In this document: piece after piece, positions 1 to 8,981 of the stretch
Layout: each line of letters opens with the position of its first letter
Numbering within the stretch: the first letter of the stretch is position 1
Virus record (IMG/VR): IMGVR_UViG_3300009419_000110
Location: 1 to 22,524 of that record
Direction: 5' to 3' (one strand)
DNA: 22,524 bases
Source of the DNA: a virus
The notes under the pieces: generated by a model
The model's input: only the letters and a program-made list of their open reading frames with translations
The model's database searches: none
Told to the model about the DNA's origin: nothing
Program-made: the position numbers and the translations under genes

Positions 1-1
1 T

Positions 2-205
2 ATGAGTGAAAGCACAAAAGTAAAAGTAGATCTCCAGTACACACGCAACCTTGGCAACTATGAAAGCATTAAGGTTAGCATAGGCGTAGAAGATTTTTTG
101 CGGTCAGAGGAAAATGTAGATAAGGCTACTGAGCGTGTATATGCATTTGTAGAGGGCAAGTTAATTGAAAAAATGCAGGAGATTGAAAAGGAGCTTAAGT
201 CTTAA
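2..205 (+). CDS. small hypothetical protein
   Basis: A 67-residue acidic and charged protein of unknown function. The N-terminal half alternates charged and hydrophobic residues as expected for beta strands; the C-terminal half is probably helical and ends in a Lys/Glu-rich stretch (about residues 40-67). Its ATG is at the very edge of the window, so the ribosome binding site cannot be seen and a start further upstream cannot be excluded. Its TAA shares its last base with the ATG of the next gene, as in translationally coupled phage operons. Position just ahead of the helicase suggests a role in DNA metabolism, but this is inference only. Confidence 0.6.
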   Translation: MSESTKVKVDLQYTRNLGNYESIKVSIGVEDFLRSEENVDKATERVYAFVEGKLIEKMQEIEKELKS

Positions 206-540
206 TGGCTAAAGAAGAGGCGAGACAACCATATGTTCTCATCTCAATCTATGAGATGCTGTATAAGGAGAAGTATAACCGAACTCCTAAGATCAATAAG
301 TATCGTGAAAAGTGGGCTATGCAGGATGTTATTGATAGTATAGGCTTTGATCGTGCACGAAATGTTTTAGAATACTATTTTAGAACTAATCGTCCAGGTC
401 ACCCATTGCAACATTTTTTCTTTAACTTTGACAAGCTTGACCAAGTAATGATAGAATTAGATAAAGACAAATTAGCTAGAGAAAAGCTAAGAATGCAAAC
501 AAAACAAATGGTAGAAGAAAGAGAATCACTTGAACACTGA
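205..540 (+). CDS. hypothetical protein upstream of helicase; possible helicase accessory or loader
   Basis: A 111-residue, mostly helical, strongly charged protein. The first 75 residues contain aromatic-rich segments (YYF near 57-59, HFFFNFD near 70-76), and the last 35 residues are a Lys/Glu-rich probable coiled coil. No catalytic motif is visible and I do not recognise the family. It starts at the base that ends the previous TAA and overlaps the helicase start by 11 bases. The position next to a DnaB-like helicase, the small size and the helical make-up fit a loader or accessory protein. That is inference from context; there is no loader-specific motif. Confidence 0.65.
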   Translation: MAKEEARQPYVLISIYEMLYKEKYNRTPKINKYREKWAMQDVIDSIGFDRARNVLEYYFRTNRPGHPLQHFFFNFDKLDQVMIELDKDKLAREKLRMQTKQMVEERESLEH

Positions 541-1738
541 AGCGGCAGTCATTAGTGCGGTATGTAAGAATAGAGACATCTCTGTTCTTATGCAAGAGAA
601 CGTGGACGATCTTTTCCAGTCACATAAGGATGTATGGGAAGGTTTAAAATCTTATTACTCTAAGTTCAAGTCTGTTCCAGAAGCGGATGTACTATCAGAT
701 AAGTTTAGAGATTTTGATGCAATTGCTACAAATGCGTAGACTGGATACTATTTAGATCAACTAAAGAATGAATTCCTTTCTGGTAAGATTAGAAATCTAT
801 TATTAAATACAGGCTCAGCACTTAAAGAAAATGCTGCATCTCGTGTAGTAGCAGATATGCAAAAAGAAATATCAAAGCTTGGTAAGTATACAAATAACGT
901 AAGAGACGTAGACCTAACAGACTATGAGAGTGCACAGAAGCATATCATGGCACTACGAGAGCGCTCAGATGCTATGGGAGGCTCTCCAGGTATTGCTACA
1001 GGTTTTAAGGCTATGGATATTGCATACCCAACTGGTATGGCTCCTGGACACCTTATTGTTGCCATTGGATGGCCAGGCCGTGGTAAGACATGGCTTACCT
1101 CTTACCTTGCATGCAAAGCTTGGGAACAAGGATTTAAGCCAATGATTGTTTCTCTTGAAATGTCTCCAGAAAATATGCGAGATCGTATTTATACAATGTT
1201 AGGTTCAGGACAATTTAGAGCCAGCGACTTTGCTCGTGGAGATGTAAACATTGATGACTTTGGTGCTTGGGGTAAAAAGAGATTTGCTGATAAGCGAGGA
1301 TTCATCCTTGTTTCTAATGAGGGAATGGCAGATGTAACTCCAGCAACAGTTCAAGCAAAAATTGACCAGCATAAACCAGACTTAGTTATTCTTGATTATC
1401 ACCAGTTGTTTACTGATACAAAGCGAAGCAACGGTGCTACTGAGCGTAATATGAATATCTCTCGTGAGTTTAAGATGCTGGCCGTAAGTAACAATATTCC
1501 AGTAATTGATATTACTGCAGCAACTATGGATGACGTATCAGATCAAGATGCGCCACCAATGCTATCTCAGGTTGCTTGGTCAAAAGCTATTGAGTATGAT
1601 GCGGACATGGCTATTGCCATCCACAAGCATACGGATACGGACCTTATTGAGGTAGTTAGTAGAAAAAATAGACACGGGAAAAACTTCTCATTCTATTTAA
1701 ATTGGGACATTGACAGGGGTATAATTGAAGAAGTATAA
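530..1738 (+). CDS. DnaB-like replicative helicase, interrupted by one in-frame TAG
   Basis: The reading frame from TTG 530 to TAA 1738 encodes 402 residues of a DnaB-family helicase, the hexameric motor of the replication fork. Residues 1-110 match the helical N-terminal domain. The RecA-like domain has Walker A GWPGRGKT (about residues 180-187), Walker B LVILDYHQL and a C-terminal SRKNRHGK element. The frame is continuous and protein-like on both sides of a single TAG at 737-739 (codon 70), with no insertion or frame change. Translation could restart at ATG 857, but no Shine-Dalgarno precedes it and the product would lack the N-terminal domain. The TTG start overlaps the previous gene by 11 bases. 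Explanations for the TAG are a sequence error, a real nonsense variant or readthrough. Confidence 0.88.
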
Positions 1739-1754
1739 CAGAACGGAAGTCAGA

Positions 1755-2084
1755 ATGACCCACAGAAAGATTCACCGATTTCAGGTTAACGGCATCATAC
1801 GTGATGACGCAGACTTTATACGACTAAGAAATCAATACGAGAATTTATTAACTCACCAGATGAGGATAACTGGATATGTCAGGGTACTTGACATAAACCC
1901 AGCCTTTTCGGTACAATTTAATACTATAGAGCAAAATTACGACTTTATGTTTACAATGCATGGGGTCTTCGTAGGAAAGAGAAAAGCGTGGCATTCAGAG
2001 GGAATGGTTCAGGGTCAATTGATTCACAGGTATACGCCCCATTACAAATCAGAGCTGTCCTCAGAGCGATCAATGTCGAAATAG
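1755..2084 (+). CDS. hypothetical protein between helicase and primase
   Basis: About 109 residues, rich in basic and aromatic residues, probably mostly beta, with segments such as GYVRVLDINPAFSVQFN and FTMHGVFVGKRKAW. No known catalytic motif is seen. ATG 1755 is preferred because GGAAG lies 5 bases upstream; the frame is open from TTG 1725, which would add 10 residues and overlap the helicase end. The last 97 bases overlap the start of the primase in another frame, and the C-terminal residues lose the regular pattern there. The position between helicase and primase suggests a replication role, but the function is unknown. Confidence 0.65.
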   Translation: MTHRKIHRFQVNGIIRDDADFIRLRNQYENLLTHQMRITGYVRVLDINPAFSVQFNTIEQNYDFMFTMHGVFVGKRKAWHSEGMVQGQLIHRYTPHYKSELSSERSMSK

Positions 2085-2989
2085 TTTCGCAAACAGGTAA
2101 CGACTTTCTTTGCCTTTGCCCATTTCACGGAAACAGAAATACACCAAGTTTTAGCGTAAGCAAAGAGCGTGGAGCTTTTATATGTTTTAATCCATCATGT
2201 GGTGAAGCAGGAAGCATCATAGAATTAGTTAAGAAGATGACTGAAAGAAACGACTTTGAATCAATTCGTTTTATTGCATCTAAGGAAGATGAGATTAAGG
2301 AAGACTTTGAAGAAAGACTTTCGGACATGTTAGTAGATTCAGAAGATCTAAAAGAATTTGATATGTCAATTATAACCAAGCTTTCTTCTGAGATGTCAGG
2401 TAGCAATGACGGTAGAGACTACATGCATATGCGTGGATTTACTGATCAGACTATATTAGACTTTGATATTGGATTCTCTTCAAATCAACAAATGGTTACT
2501 GTCCCAGTACACAGTGCCGATGGCAAATGCATCGGAATTGTTGGAAGGCATATAACAGAAAAAAGATTTAAGAATTCACCAGGCTTACCAAAAAGCAAAA
2601 CTGTATTTAATATACATAGAGCTAAGAAGGTAAGTCCAGTGGCTATAGTTACAGAAGCATCATTTGATGCCATGAGATTGCATCAAGCAGGATTTCCAAA
2701 CGGAGTCGCTACACTTGGTGGTCATATCTCTAATGATAGTATTAACCTTTTAAATAAATACTTTACTAAGGTTATTATTATGACAGACAATGATCAGGCA
2801 GGCAGAGAGCTTGGGCTGGCAATTGTAAAAAAGTTAAAGGGTAAAGAAGTCCTATGGGCTGTTTACGACAATAGCACAGTATATCCGCATGGAGCAAAAG
2901 ATGTTGGTGATATGACTGATGAGGAAATTAAGCATTGTGTAAATAATGCTATACCTCATTACGAGTACTCCAATAATATGATACAATAG
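1988..2989 (+). CDS. DNA primase, CHC2 zinc-binding and TOPRIM domains
   Basis: A 333-residue DnaG-type primase that makes RNA primers at the fork. The N-terminal zinc domain shows CPFH followed by CFNPSC (about residues 44-73), the CHC2 pattern. The TOPRIM part carries the conserved Glu in VTEASFDA and the acidic motif MTDNDQAG. It is shorter than bacterial DnaG (about 600 residues) and lacks an obvious C-terminal helicase-interaction domain, which is common in phages. The only sensible start is GTG 1988, preceded by AGGAAAG; no ATG, GTG or TTG lies between it and the zinc motif. This forces a 97-base overlap with the upstream gene. It lies directly downstream of the helicase region, so helicase and primase would be co-expressed. 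Confidence 0.92.
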   Translation: MAFRGNGSGSIDSQVYAPLQIRAVLRAINVEIVSQTGNDFLCLCPFHGNRNTPSFSVSKERGAFICFNPSCGEAGSIIELVKKMTERNDFESIRFIASKEDEIKEDFEERLSDMLVDSEDLKEFDMSIITKLSSEMSGSNDGRDYMHMRGFTDQTILDFDIGFSSNQQMVTVPVHSADGKCIGIVGRHITEKRFKNSPGLPKSKTVFNIHRAKKVSPVAIVTEASFDAMRLHQAGFPNGVATLGGHISNDSINLLNKYFTKVIIMTDNDQAGRELGLAIVKKLKGKEVLWAVYDNSTVYPHGAKDVGDMTDEEIKHCVNNAIPHYEYSNNMIQ

Positions 2990-3037
2990 AAGTAACGGGG
3001 CATTTATAGCCTCAACTATAAAAGGAGAATATATAAA

Positions 3038-3715
3038 ATGAGTATCGTTCGTGGTCTTAAGAATATGAATAAGACATTAGACAAGCCAACTTATAACAGC
3101 GGAGAAAGCTCAAAGGCTCGCTGGCTTAAGCTTGAAGATGGGGAAAGCATTAAGATTCGCTTTCTGCAAGAGTTAGATCCTGACTCACCAACATATGACG
3201 AAAAGATGGGCCTAGGTTTTATTGCACTAGAGCATACCAATCCAAAAGATTATCGTCGCAAGGCACTAGACACTATGGAATCAGACGGCAGAGACTGGGC
3301 TAATGAACAGCACCGTAAGGATCCAAAAGCAGGCTGGAAGGCCCGTAGCCGCCTTTATATCAACGTTCTAGTAGATGACGGCAAGGAAGAGCCATACGTG
3401 GCTATCCTGTCCCAAGGAACAAGCGCAAAGACAATTACTCCAACTCTTATTGAGTATGCTGGAGAAATGGGAAGCATTTCAAATTGTACATGGCGTATCA
3501 AGCGTACAGGTACAAAGACAGATACAAGCTACACAATCATCCCTCTTGCAAAGGATGAGCAACCATTTGACACATCAGAACTAGAACTAATTGATCTAGA
3601 AAAGAGCGCAGTGCGTTATGTACCTTATGCAGAACAAGAAGCATTCTACCTATACGGTGATGGCGGAGCTGCAGAAGAATCAGTAGAAACAACAACATCT
3701 AACCTAGAGTGGTAA
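3038..3715 (+). CDS. probable single-stranded DNA-binding protein
   Basis: A 225-residue protein with a basic, aromatic-containing core and an acidic, flexible C-terminus ending in Leu-Glu-Trp (last 15 residues rich in Glu, Thr, Ser). Acidic tails ending in an aromatic residue are the usual protein-interaction tip of single-strand binding proteins. Its place between primase and polymerase supports the call, but no bacterial SSB OB-fold signature is visible, so it is probably a phage-type protein. It is one of the few genes here with a separate leader: a strong AGGAG precedes ATG 3038, and the 48-base gap contains a small TTATAG/CTATAA inverted repeat. A GC-rich hairpin follows it, which suggests separately controlled abundant expression. 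Confidence 0.7.
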   Translation: MSIVRGLKNMNKTLDKPTYNSGESSKARWLKLEDGESIKIRFLQELDPDSPTYDEKMGLGFIALEHTNPKDYRRKALDTMESDGRDWANEQHRKDPKAGWKARSRLYINVLVDDGKEEPYVAILSQGTSAKTITPTLIEYAGEMGSISNCTWRIKRTGTKTDTSYTIIPLAKDEQPFDTSELELIDLEKSAVRYVPYAEQEAFYLYGDGGAAEESVETTTSNLEW

Positions 3716-3725
3716 ATAATTAATA

Positions 3726-3751
3726 TATAGGGGGGCGAAAGCCCCCCTATA
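3726..3751 (+). terminator. GC-rich hairpin after the single-strand binding gene
   Basis: An 11-bp perfect stem (3726-3736 with 3741-3751) made mainly of six G:C pairs plus a closing C:G, around a GAAA tetraloop. It lies 11 bases after the upstream stop codon and ends about 15 bases before the polymerase ATG. No long run of T follows, so it may be a weak or partial terminator, or a 3' stabiliser and processing site, rather than a classic intrinsic terminator. It would separate high expression of the binding protein from low expression of the polymerase. Confidence 0.7.
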
Positions 3752-3765
3752 AGTAATGGAGAATA

Positions 3766-6700
3766 ATGACAGACTTTACACACCTTCACGTTCATAGCTA
3801 TTATAGTCTTATGGATGGGTTGAATTCGCCTGCAGAATTAATGCAGGCAGCCAAGGATCTTGGTCATACATCTATAGCCATTACAGACCACGGAACATTG
3901 TCTTCGCATAGAGAAATGCAAATTGCGGCGGTAGAACAAGGATTGAAACCAATCCTTGGGTTAGAAGCATACATATCCCCTACAGATAGATTTGATAAGT
4001 CATCAAAGACAGATAAGACAGTACAGGCGTACAACCACATAATTTTATTGGCAAAAGATGAAAATGGATTAAAGAATTTAAATAGACTCTCAGAGATTGC
4101 TTGGACTGAAGGATACTATCATAAGCCTAGAATTGATAAAGAAATTTTGGCTGAATACAAAGAAGGAATCATTGCTTTATCTGGCTGCATGAATGGTCTT
4201 ATCTCAAAAGCAATTATTCGTGAAGAATACGAAGAGGCCAAGTCGCTTGCTAAATGGTTTAAAGATACATTTGGAGATGACTTCTATATGGAAGTGCAGC
4301 CACATAACCCACAAGATCTTAATAAGAAACTTTTAGAACTTGCGGATGCTTATGGAATCAAGCCTATTGCAACAGCAGACTGCCACTATGCAAAATCTGA
4401 AGACCGTGCAACAGAAGAAGCCATGTTAATTCTTTCAACATCTCCTAAGATTAATAAGGACGCAGATTTTGAAGCATCAAGAAAGATGACAAACATATTT
4501 GAAAGATTAAACTACCTGTATCCAGAAAGAAAGATTTCTTTTCAATATATTAACGTGTATGTGTCTTCAAGAGAAGAGATGCAAAAAGACTTTGTAGAGC
4601 AAGGTTTTACAAGAACTGATATGTATGATAATACATTAGAGGTTTCAAATAAGATTGGGTCTTATGAGTTCAGAAGAGGATTAGATTTACTTCCAGTTCC
4701 AAAAACAAATGCTGACAATAAGCTAAAAGAATTAGCTTTAAATAGCATGAAAGAAAAAGGTCTTACCAAAGATCTTCACGGAAATGATGAGTATGAGTTA
4801 AGACTAGATGAAGAGCTTAAAATTATTAAGGATAAGAGCTTTGCCTCTTACTTCCTAGTCGTTGCAGATATGATTAACTTTGCAAAGAATAAAGATATCA
4901 TGGTTGGTCCTGGACGTGGTTCTGCTGCTGGCTCGCTAGTCTGCTACCTGCTTGGCATTACTACTGTAGATCCAGTAAAATTTGATCTACTGTTCTTTAG
5001 GTTTATCAATCCAGAGCGCAATGACTTTCCTGATATTGATACAGACTTTGAGGACCGTCGTAGAAAAGAAGTTAAAGAGTATTTGAGAAAGAAGTTTAAG
5101 CACGTTGCTTAAATCTCAACGTTTACATATTTTAAAGATAAAGGAGTTGTAAGAGATGCTGCTCGTGTATTTGGAGTACCACTATCTGAAGTTAATAAAG
5201 CGCTTAAGCAAGTCGACACTTTTGAAGAGTTTGAGACAAGCCCTAATGCGTTCTGGTTCAGAGAAAGATATCCAGAAGTAACTGATTTAGCAAGAAACCT
5301 TCGTGGAAAGATTCGAAGTGTTGGAATGCATGCTGCTGGAATGGTTGTAGCTAAGGATGAACTGGTCAAGTTTGCACCAATTGAAACTAGATCTGATAAA
5401 GATGATGATGTAAGTGGAAGAATCCCAGTCGTAGCTTACGATATGGATACTGTTGCAGACATTGGCCTAATCAAAATTGACGCATTGGGATTAAAGACTT
5501 TATCTGTTATATCCGACACATTAAAGATGATTAGCGATAGACATGGAAAGCACATTGATTTAGAAAAGCTTGACCTTACTGATCCTAAAATTTACGAAGA
5601 CCTGTCTAAAGGGTATACTAAAGGTATATTCCAGGCGGAAGCAACGCCATATACAAACCTTCTTATTAAGATGGGTGTAAGTACATTTGAAGACCTTGCA
5701 GCATCAAACGCTTTGGTACGTCCTGGAGCAATGAATACTGTTGGTCATGCCTATATTGCTCGTAAAAAAGGATTAGAAGATATTGTTTATCAGCACGAAA
5801 TAATGAGACAGTTTACGGAGAGAACTTATGGCGTTATTATTTACCAGGAACAAGTTATGCAAGCATGCGTACACCTTGGCGGTATGTCCATGTCGGAAGC
5901 AGATAAAGTTAGAAAGATCATTGGAAAGAAAAAGGATGCTAAAGAGTTTGATGAGTTCAAGGAAAGGTTTGTCGAGGGCGCTTCAAAGCATATTCCAGTC
6001 AAAACTGCTGAAGAGCTTTGGCATGACTTCGAGGCACACTCTGGATATTCCTTTAATCGTTCTCATGCTATTGCTTACTCTCTTCTTAGTTATTGGACTG
6101 CTTGGCTAAAGCACTATTACCCAACTGAGTTTATGTTTGCAATCCTTAGAAATGAACACGACAAGGATGCTCGTACAGAGTATTTAATTGAAGCAAAGAG
6201 ATTAGGAATTAAGATCCTATTGCCACACGTTAATGAGTCAGATTTAGATTTTAAGATTCAAAAAGATGCAATTAGATTTGGTCTTTCAAATATTAAGTTT
6301 ATATCTGATAATATTGGTAAAAAGCTAATGGAAGCTGGTCCTTTTAAATCATATAAAGACTTAGAAGAGAAAGCATCAGTCAAGGGCAGCGGAATTAACT
6401 CCAGAGCACTTGCAGCGCTCAACTCTATTGGTGCAGCGGCATTTGAAGATAATCCAAGAACTGGCAAAGAGTCTGAGAACTTATATGAGTACCTAAGTAT
6501 TCCAAAGTTTGATCTAGGAAAGGTTTCCCCTCATATTAAAGCGCAGGTAACATCACTAGAGGACTTTGAAGAGCGTGGTACTTTTGTTATGCTTGCTATG
6601 GTTAAAGGAATTAAAAAGGGCAACGGCTGGTCAAGAATTGAAATGGTCGATGAGACTGGGACGATTGGCGTATTCCATACAGAACAAACTCAGATCGAGG

Positions 6701-7050
6701 TAGGAAACATGTACTTCTTCTTGGTCGGAGACAATAGAATCCATAGATATGTTACAATAGATGATGTAGCAAATAGAATAAACGATACATTCGTGACATT
6801 CTTACATTCAGAAAGTCTAAACATACCAGATGCAATGAAGATGAGCGTAAGCCTTCTCCCATATAGAACAAAACAGGGGAAGTCTATGGGCCATTTAATT
6901 ATGTCTAATAGTTCTAAAGAACTTACTCGTGCAATTGTTTTCCCACAATCGTATGATAAATTAAAGGGAAGAATTAAAGATGGAATGATATACATTCCAG
7001 AGATTGGCCAAACAGACGATGGCACTTATTCGCTAAGGAGCGTAAAATGA
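3766..7050 (+). CDS. dnaE: DNA polymerase III alpha subunit (DnaE-type), interrupted by one in-frame TAA
   Basis: The frame from ATG 3766 to TGA 7050 encodes a C-family replicative polymerase of about 1094 residues. The N-terminal PHP domain begins with FTHLHVHSYYSLMDGL. The palm has GPGRGSAAGS and the catalytic PDIDTDF (Asp 423, 425, 427). The third catalytic Asp lies in LIKIDALGLK (about 572), followed by finger and helix-hairpin-helix regions and an OB-like C-terminal part. One TAA (5110-5112, codon 449) interrupts the frame inside KHVA-stop-ISTF. In E. coli DnaE the same place reads VAQIITF, so the stop sits where Gln (CAA) is expected. It separates the catalytic Asps, so neither half alone could polymerise. 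ATG 3766 has GGAGA upstream. An error, a nonsense variant or readthrough are the options. Confidence 0.93.
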
Positions 7051-7304
7051 ACGAAGATATGCAAAATGAATTACCAGCAACAGAAGGTGACTTGGTAGCA
7101 CCGTTTGAAGGAAAACTAGATATAAGCCATGTTGTATCCGTTATAATGGATCACATTGGTGGAGTTGTAAGAATTCCAGCAGAAAAATTTACAAGCTCTA
7201 TGACAGTAGATAGAAAGCTTATTCTAGAGTATGATAATGAGTCTAGAGACTTTATTATTACAATTGAAAAAGGCTTGGTTGGTCAGGAGACTGAAGTTGA
7301 GTAA
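7047..7304 (+). CDS. small hypothetical protein
   Basis: An 85-residue acidic protein starting at ATG 7047, which overlaps the polymerase TGA by 4 bases (ATGA), with GGAG upstream. The sequence alternates short beta-like stretches (about residues 20-50 and 57-78) with charged turns. No motif is recognised. It sits between the polymerase and a MazG-like gene and overlaps the latter by 8 bases, so it belongs to the replication and nucleotide operon. Function unknown. Confidence 0.7.
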   Translation: MNEDMQNELPATEGDLVAPFEGKLDISHVVSVIMDHIGGVVRIPAEKFTSSMTVDRKLILEYDNESRDFIITIEKGLVGQETEVE

Positions 7305-7638
7305 TCTAGTAACAGACTATGGCTTAGACGCATTTGCAGCAACCTTACATGAATCTGCAATTGAAAAGGGTTTTTGGGACGGTGAGGTTTCATACGACAA
7401 GCTTGGAAATAAACTTGCTTTAGTTCACTCAGAGGTAACAGAAGTGCTTGAGGCACTACGCAAATCAAAGGGTAGTGAAGAAGTTGTAGAAGAGATATCT
7501 GATGTTATTATTAGACTTCTAGATGTTTACGCAGCAATGAGAAATGCTGGAATAGTAGATCATTCATTGGATGAAGTATTACATAATAAGATTAATAAAA
7601 ATCTATCTAGACCAAAGCTTCACGGAAATCTTTTTTAG
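7297..7638 (+). CDS. MazG-like nucleoside triphosphate pyrophosphohydrolase
   Basis: A 113-residue all-helical protein of the MazG type, which hydrolyses (d)NTPs to monophosphate and pyrophosphate. The metal-binding pattern is visible: an acidic helix with HSEVTEVLEALR and a second with EEVVEEISDVIIRLLDV (Glu-x-x-Asp). TTG 7297 is chosen as start because CAGGAGA lies 7 bases upstream and the MazG fold begins at once; the open frame reaches further upstream but only within the previous gene. Phage MazG proteins are thought to adjust nucleotide or alarmone pools during infection; which substrate applies here cannot be read from sequence. Confidence 0.82.
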   Translation: MSNLVTDYGLDAFAATLHESAIEKGFWDGEVSYDKLGNKLALVHSEVTEVLEALRKSKGSEEVVEEISDVIIRLLDVYAAMRNAGIVDHSLDEVLHNKINKNLSRPKLHGNLF

Positions 7639-7923
7639 ATGACACTTGGCGGTTACTTCCTATACGGTAGCGAGGGAGAACTACTGCTAGTTATTAAAAG
7701 CAACAATGAAGATCTTTTACTAACTATAATTAAAAAGCTACAAGCTTCAAGAGATAAAGATATTAAAAAACTAGGATCAGAATTAGAGGAAAACTTTCAT
7801 GACAGAGATATCAGAAATTCTAGCAAAGCTAGACCCCAAAACAAGACAAAGAGTTCAAGCCGCAGTAGAGGTGGAAACACTAAAGCAAAAGACACCAAGC
7901 ATAGGTCTAAACCTAGCACTTAA
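7639..7923 (+). CDS. hypothetical protein with a long 3' overlap into recA
   Basis: A 94-residue frame starting directly after the MazG stop. Residues 1-53 look like a real small protein (hydrophobic strand, helix, acidic end). Residues 54-94 are a Lys/Arg/Ser-rich tail encoded entirely inside the recA start region in another frame. The 125-base overlap is unusually long. The N-terminal part has to be explained by something, because 160 bases otherwise lie between MazG and RecA. The tail may be a by-product of overlap or a nucleic-acid-binding extension. No family recognised. Confidence 0.5.
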   Translation: MTLGGYFLYGSEGELLLVIKSNNEDLLLTIIKKLQASRDKDIKKLGSELEENFHDRDIRNSSKARPQNKTKSSSRSRGGNTKAKDTKHRSKPST

Positions 7924-8800
7924 GGGTGGATTTGGTCACGGTAGACAGATCCTTGTTTGGGGAAATAAGTCTGCTGGAAAATCTTCATTCTGCTTGCAAA
8001 TGATTGCTGAAGCTCAAAAAGAAGGTAAGACTTGTGCTTGGATTGATGCTGAGCATTCTTATTCTCAAGAATGGGCAGAAAAGCTAGGTGTAAATTCAGA
8101 TGAGCTCATCTATTCACCAGCAAAAACAATTAATGATATGGTAGATGTAGCGCAACAATTAATGGAGGCAGATGTAGACATTATTGTTGTTGACTCTATT
8201 TCAGCATTGCTACCAGCCATCTACTTTGAAAAAGACAGTACAGATTTAAAGAAATTAGAAGACACCAAGCAAATTGGTGCGGAAGCAAAGGATATGACAC
8301 ATGCAGTCAAAATGCTTAACTACGCAAACAAAAACACACTACTTGTACTCATTTCGCAACAACGAAATCAATTTGGATCTATGCATGCTAGCCACATCCC
8401 AACGGGAGGAATGGCAGTTAAGTTTTTCTCATCCACAGTTGTCAAGCTTTGGTCTTCAGAAGCTGAAGCTAATGCTATCAAGGCTGGCATTACGGTTGGT
8501 GACAAAATTATTGAGCAGAGAGTTGGCAGACCCGTTAACTGGATTATTGATTACAACAAACTCGGCCCCCCTAATTTATCGGGGCAATACGACTTCTATT
8601 ATCAAGGAGACCATGTAGGTATTGATGAAGTAGGAGAAGTTCTAGATGTTGCAGAGCAGCACGGAGCTATTGAAAAAGGCGGAGCATGGTATACTATAGG
8701 TGAAGAAAGATTTCAGGGTAGAGCAAAAACTGTTCAATATTTAAGAGAAAATCCTGACGTAGTAGAGAGCTTGAAGAAAAAAATCTATGGGCAAGATTGA
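7799..8800 (+). CDS. recA: RecA/UvsX-like recombinase
   Basis: A 333-residue strand-exchange ATPase that loads on single-stranded DNA and promotes homologous recombination and replication-fork repair. Walker A is GNKSAGKSS (about residues 54-62). Walker B is DVDIIVVDSISALLP, followed by a RecA-like L1/L2 region with LLVLISQQRNQFG and a Gly-rich loop near HIPTGGMAVKF. ATG 7799 is preferred: GAGGAAAAC lies about 8 bases upstream and no better start exists before the conserved core. It lies between nucleotide-metabolism genes and the nuclease/resolvase genes, so a recombination-dependent replication scheme is likely. Confidence 0.93.
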   Translation: MTEISEILAKLDPKTRQRVQAAVEVETLKQKTPSIGLNLALKGGFGHGRQILVWGNKSAGKSSFCLQMIAEAQKEGKTCAWIDAEHSYSQEWAEKLGVNSDELIYSPAKTINDMVDVAQQLMEADVDIIVVDSISALLPAIYFEKDSTDLKKLEDTKQIGAEAKDMTHAVKMLNYANKNTLLVLISQQRNQFGSMHASHIPTGGMAVKFFSSTVVKLWSSEAEANAIKAGITVGDKIIEQRVGRPVNWIIDYNKLGPPNLSGQYDFYYQGDHVGIDEVGEVLDVAEQHGAIEKGGAWYTIGEERFQGRAKTVQYLRENPDVVESLKKKIYGQD

Positions 8801-8981
8801 AGATCTAATAGGTAAAAAGCCTAAGCCAACTGTAGTATCTGAAGACAAAATAGAAATGGGTGGCGCATTTAGTTGCCAGACATGCAATAAAGTTGTCAGC
8901 GAAGCAGAGTATAATCGCTCAGAATATTTTATATTCTGGGTATGTCCAGATGGACACACATCAAGAGTTAATTTAGCATAA
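8787..8981 (+). CDS. small zinc-ribbon-like protein
   Basis: A 64-residue protein with a probable zinc site formed by Cys30-x2-Cys33 and Cys53-x3-His57, preceded by a basic N-terminal segment with several Lys-Pro. It overlaps the end of recA by 14 bases and its TAA shares a base with the next ATG. Zinc ribbons of this size are common in phages as DNA, RNA or protein adaptors. The partner is unknown; tight linkage to recA suggests co-expression with recombination genes. Confidence 0.72.
   Translation: MGKIEDLIGKKPKPTVVSEDKIEMGGAFSCQTCNKVVSEAEYNRSEYFIFWVCPDGHTSRVNLA

Noticed and set aside
1709-1727. TTGACA followed by TATAAT near the helicase end
   Set aside because: Only four bases separate the two hexamers, and both lie in coding sequence, so they cannot form a promoter.
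530-1738. Treating 530-739 and 857-1738 as two separate genes
   Set aside because: Same frame, continuous protein-like sequence between them and a single TAG; together they form one helicase.
5100-5125. Intein or intron at the polymerase interruption
   Set aside because: No inserted sequence exists; the conserved protein continues in frame at the next codon.
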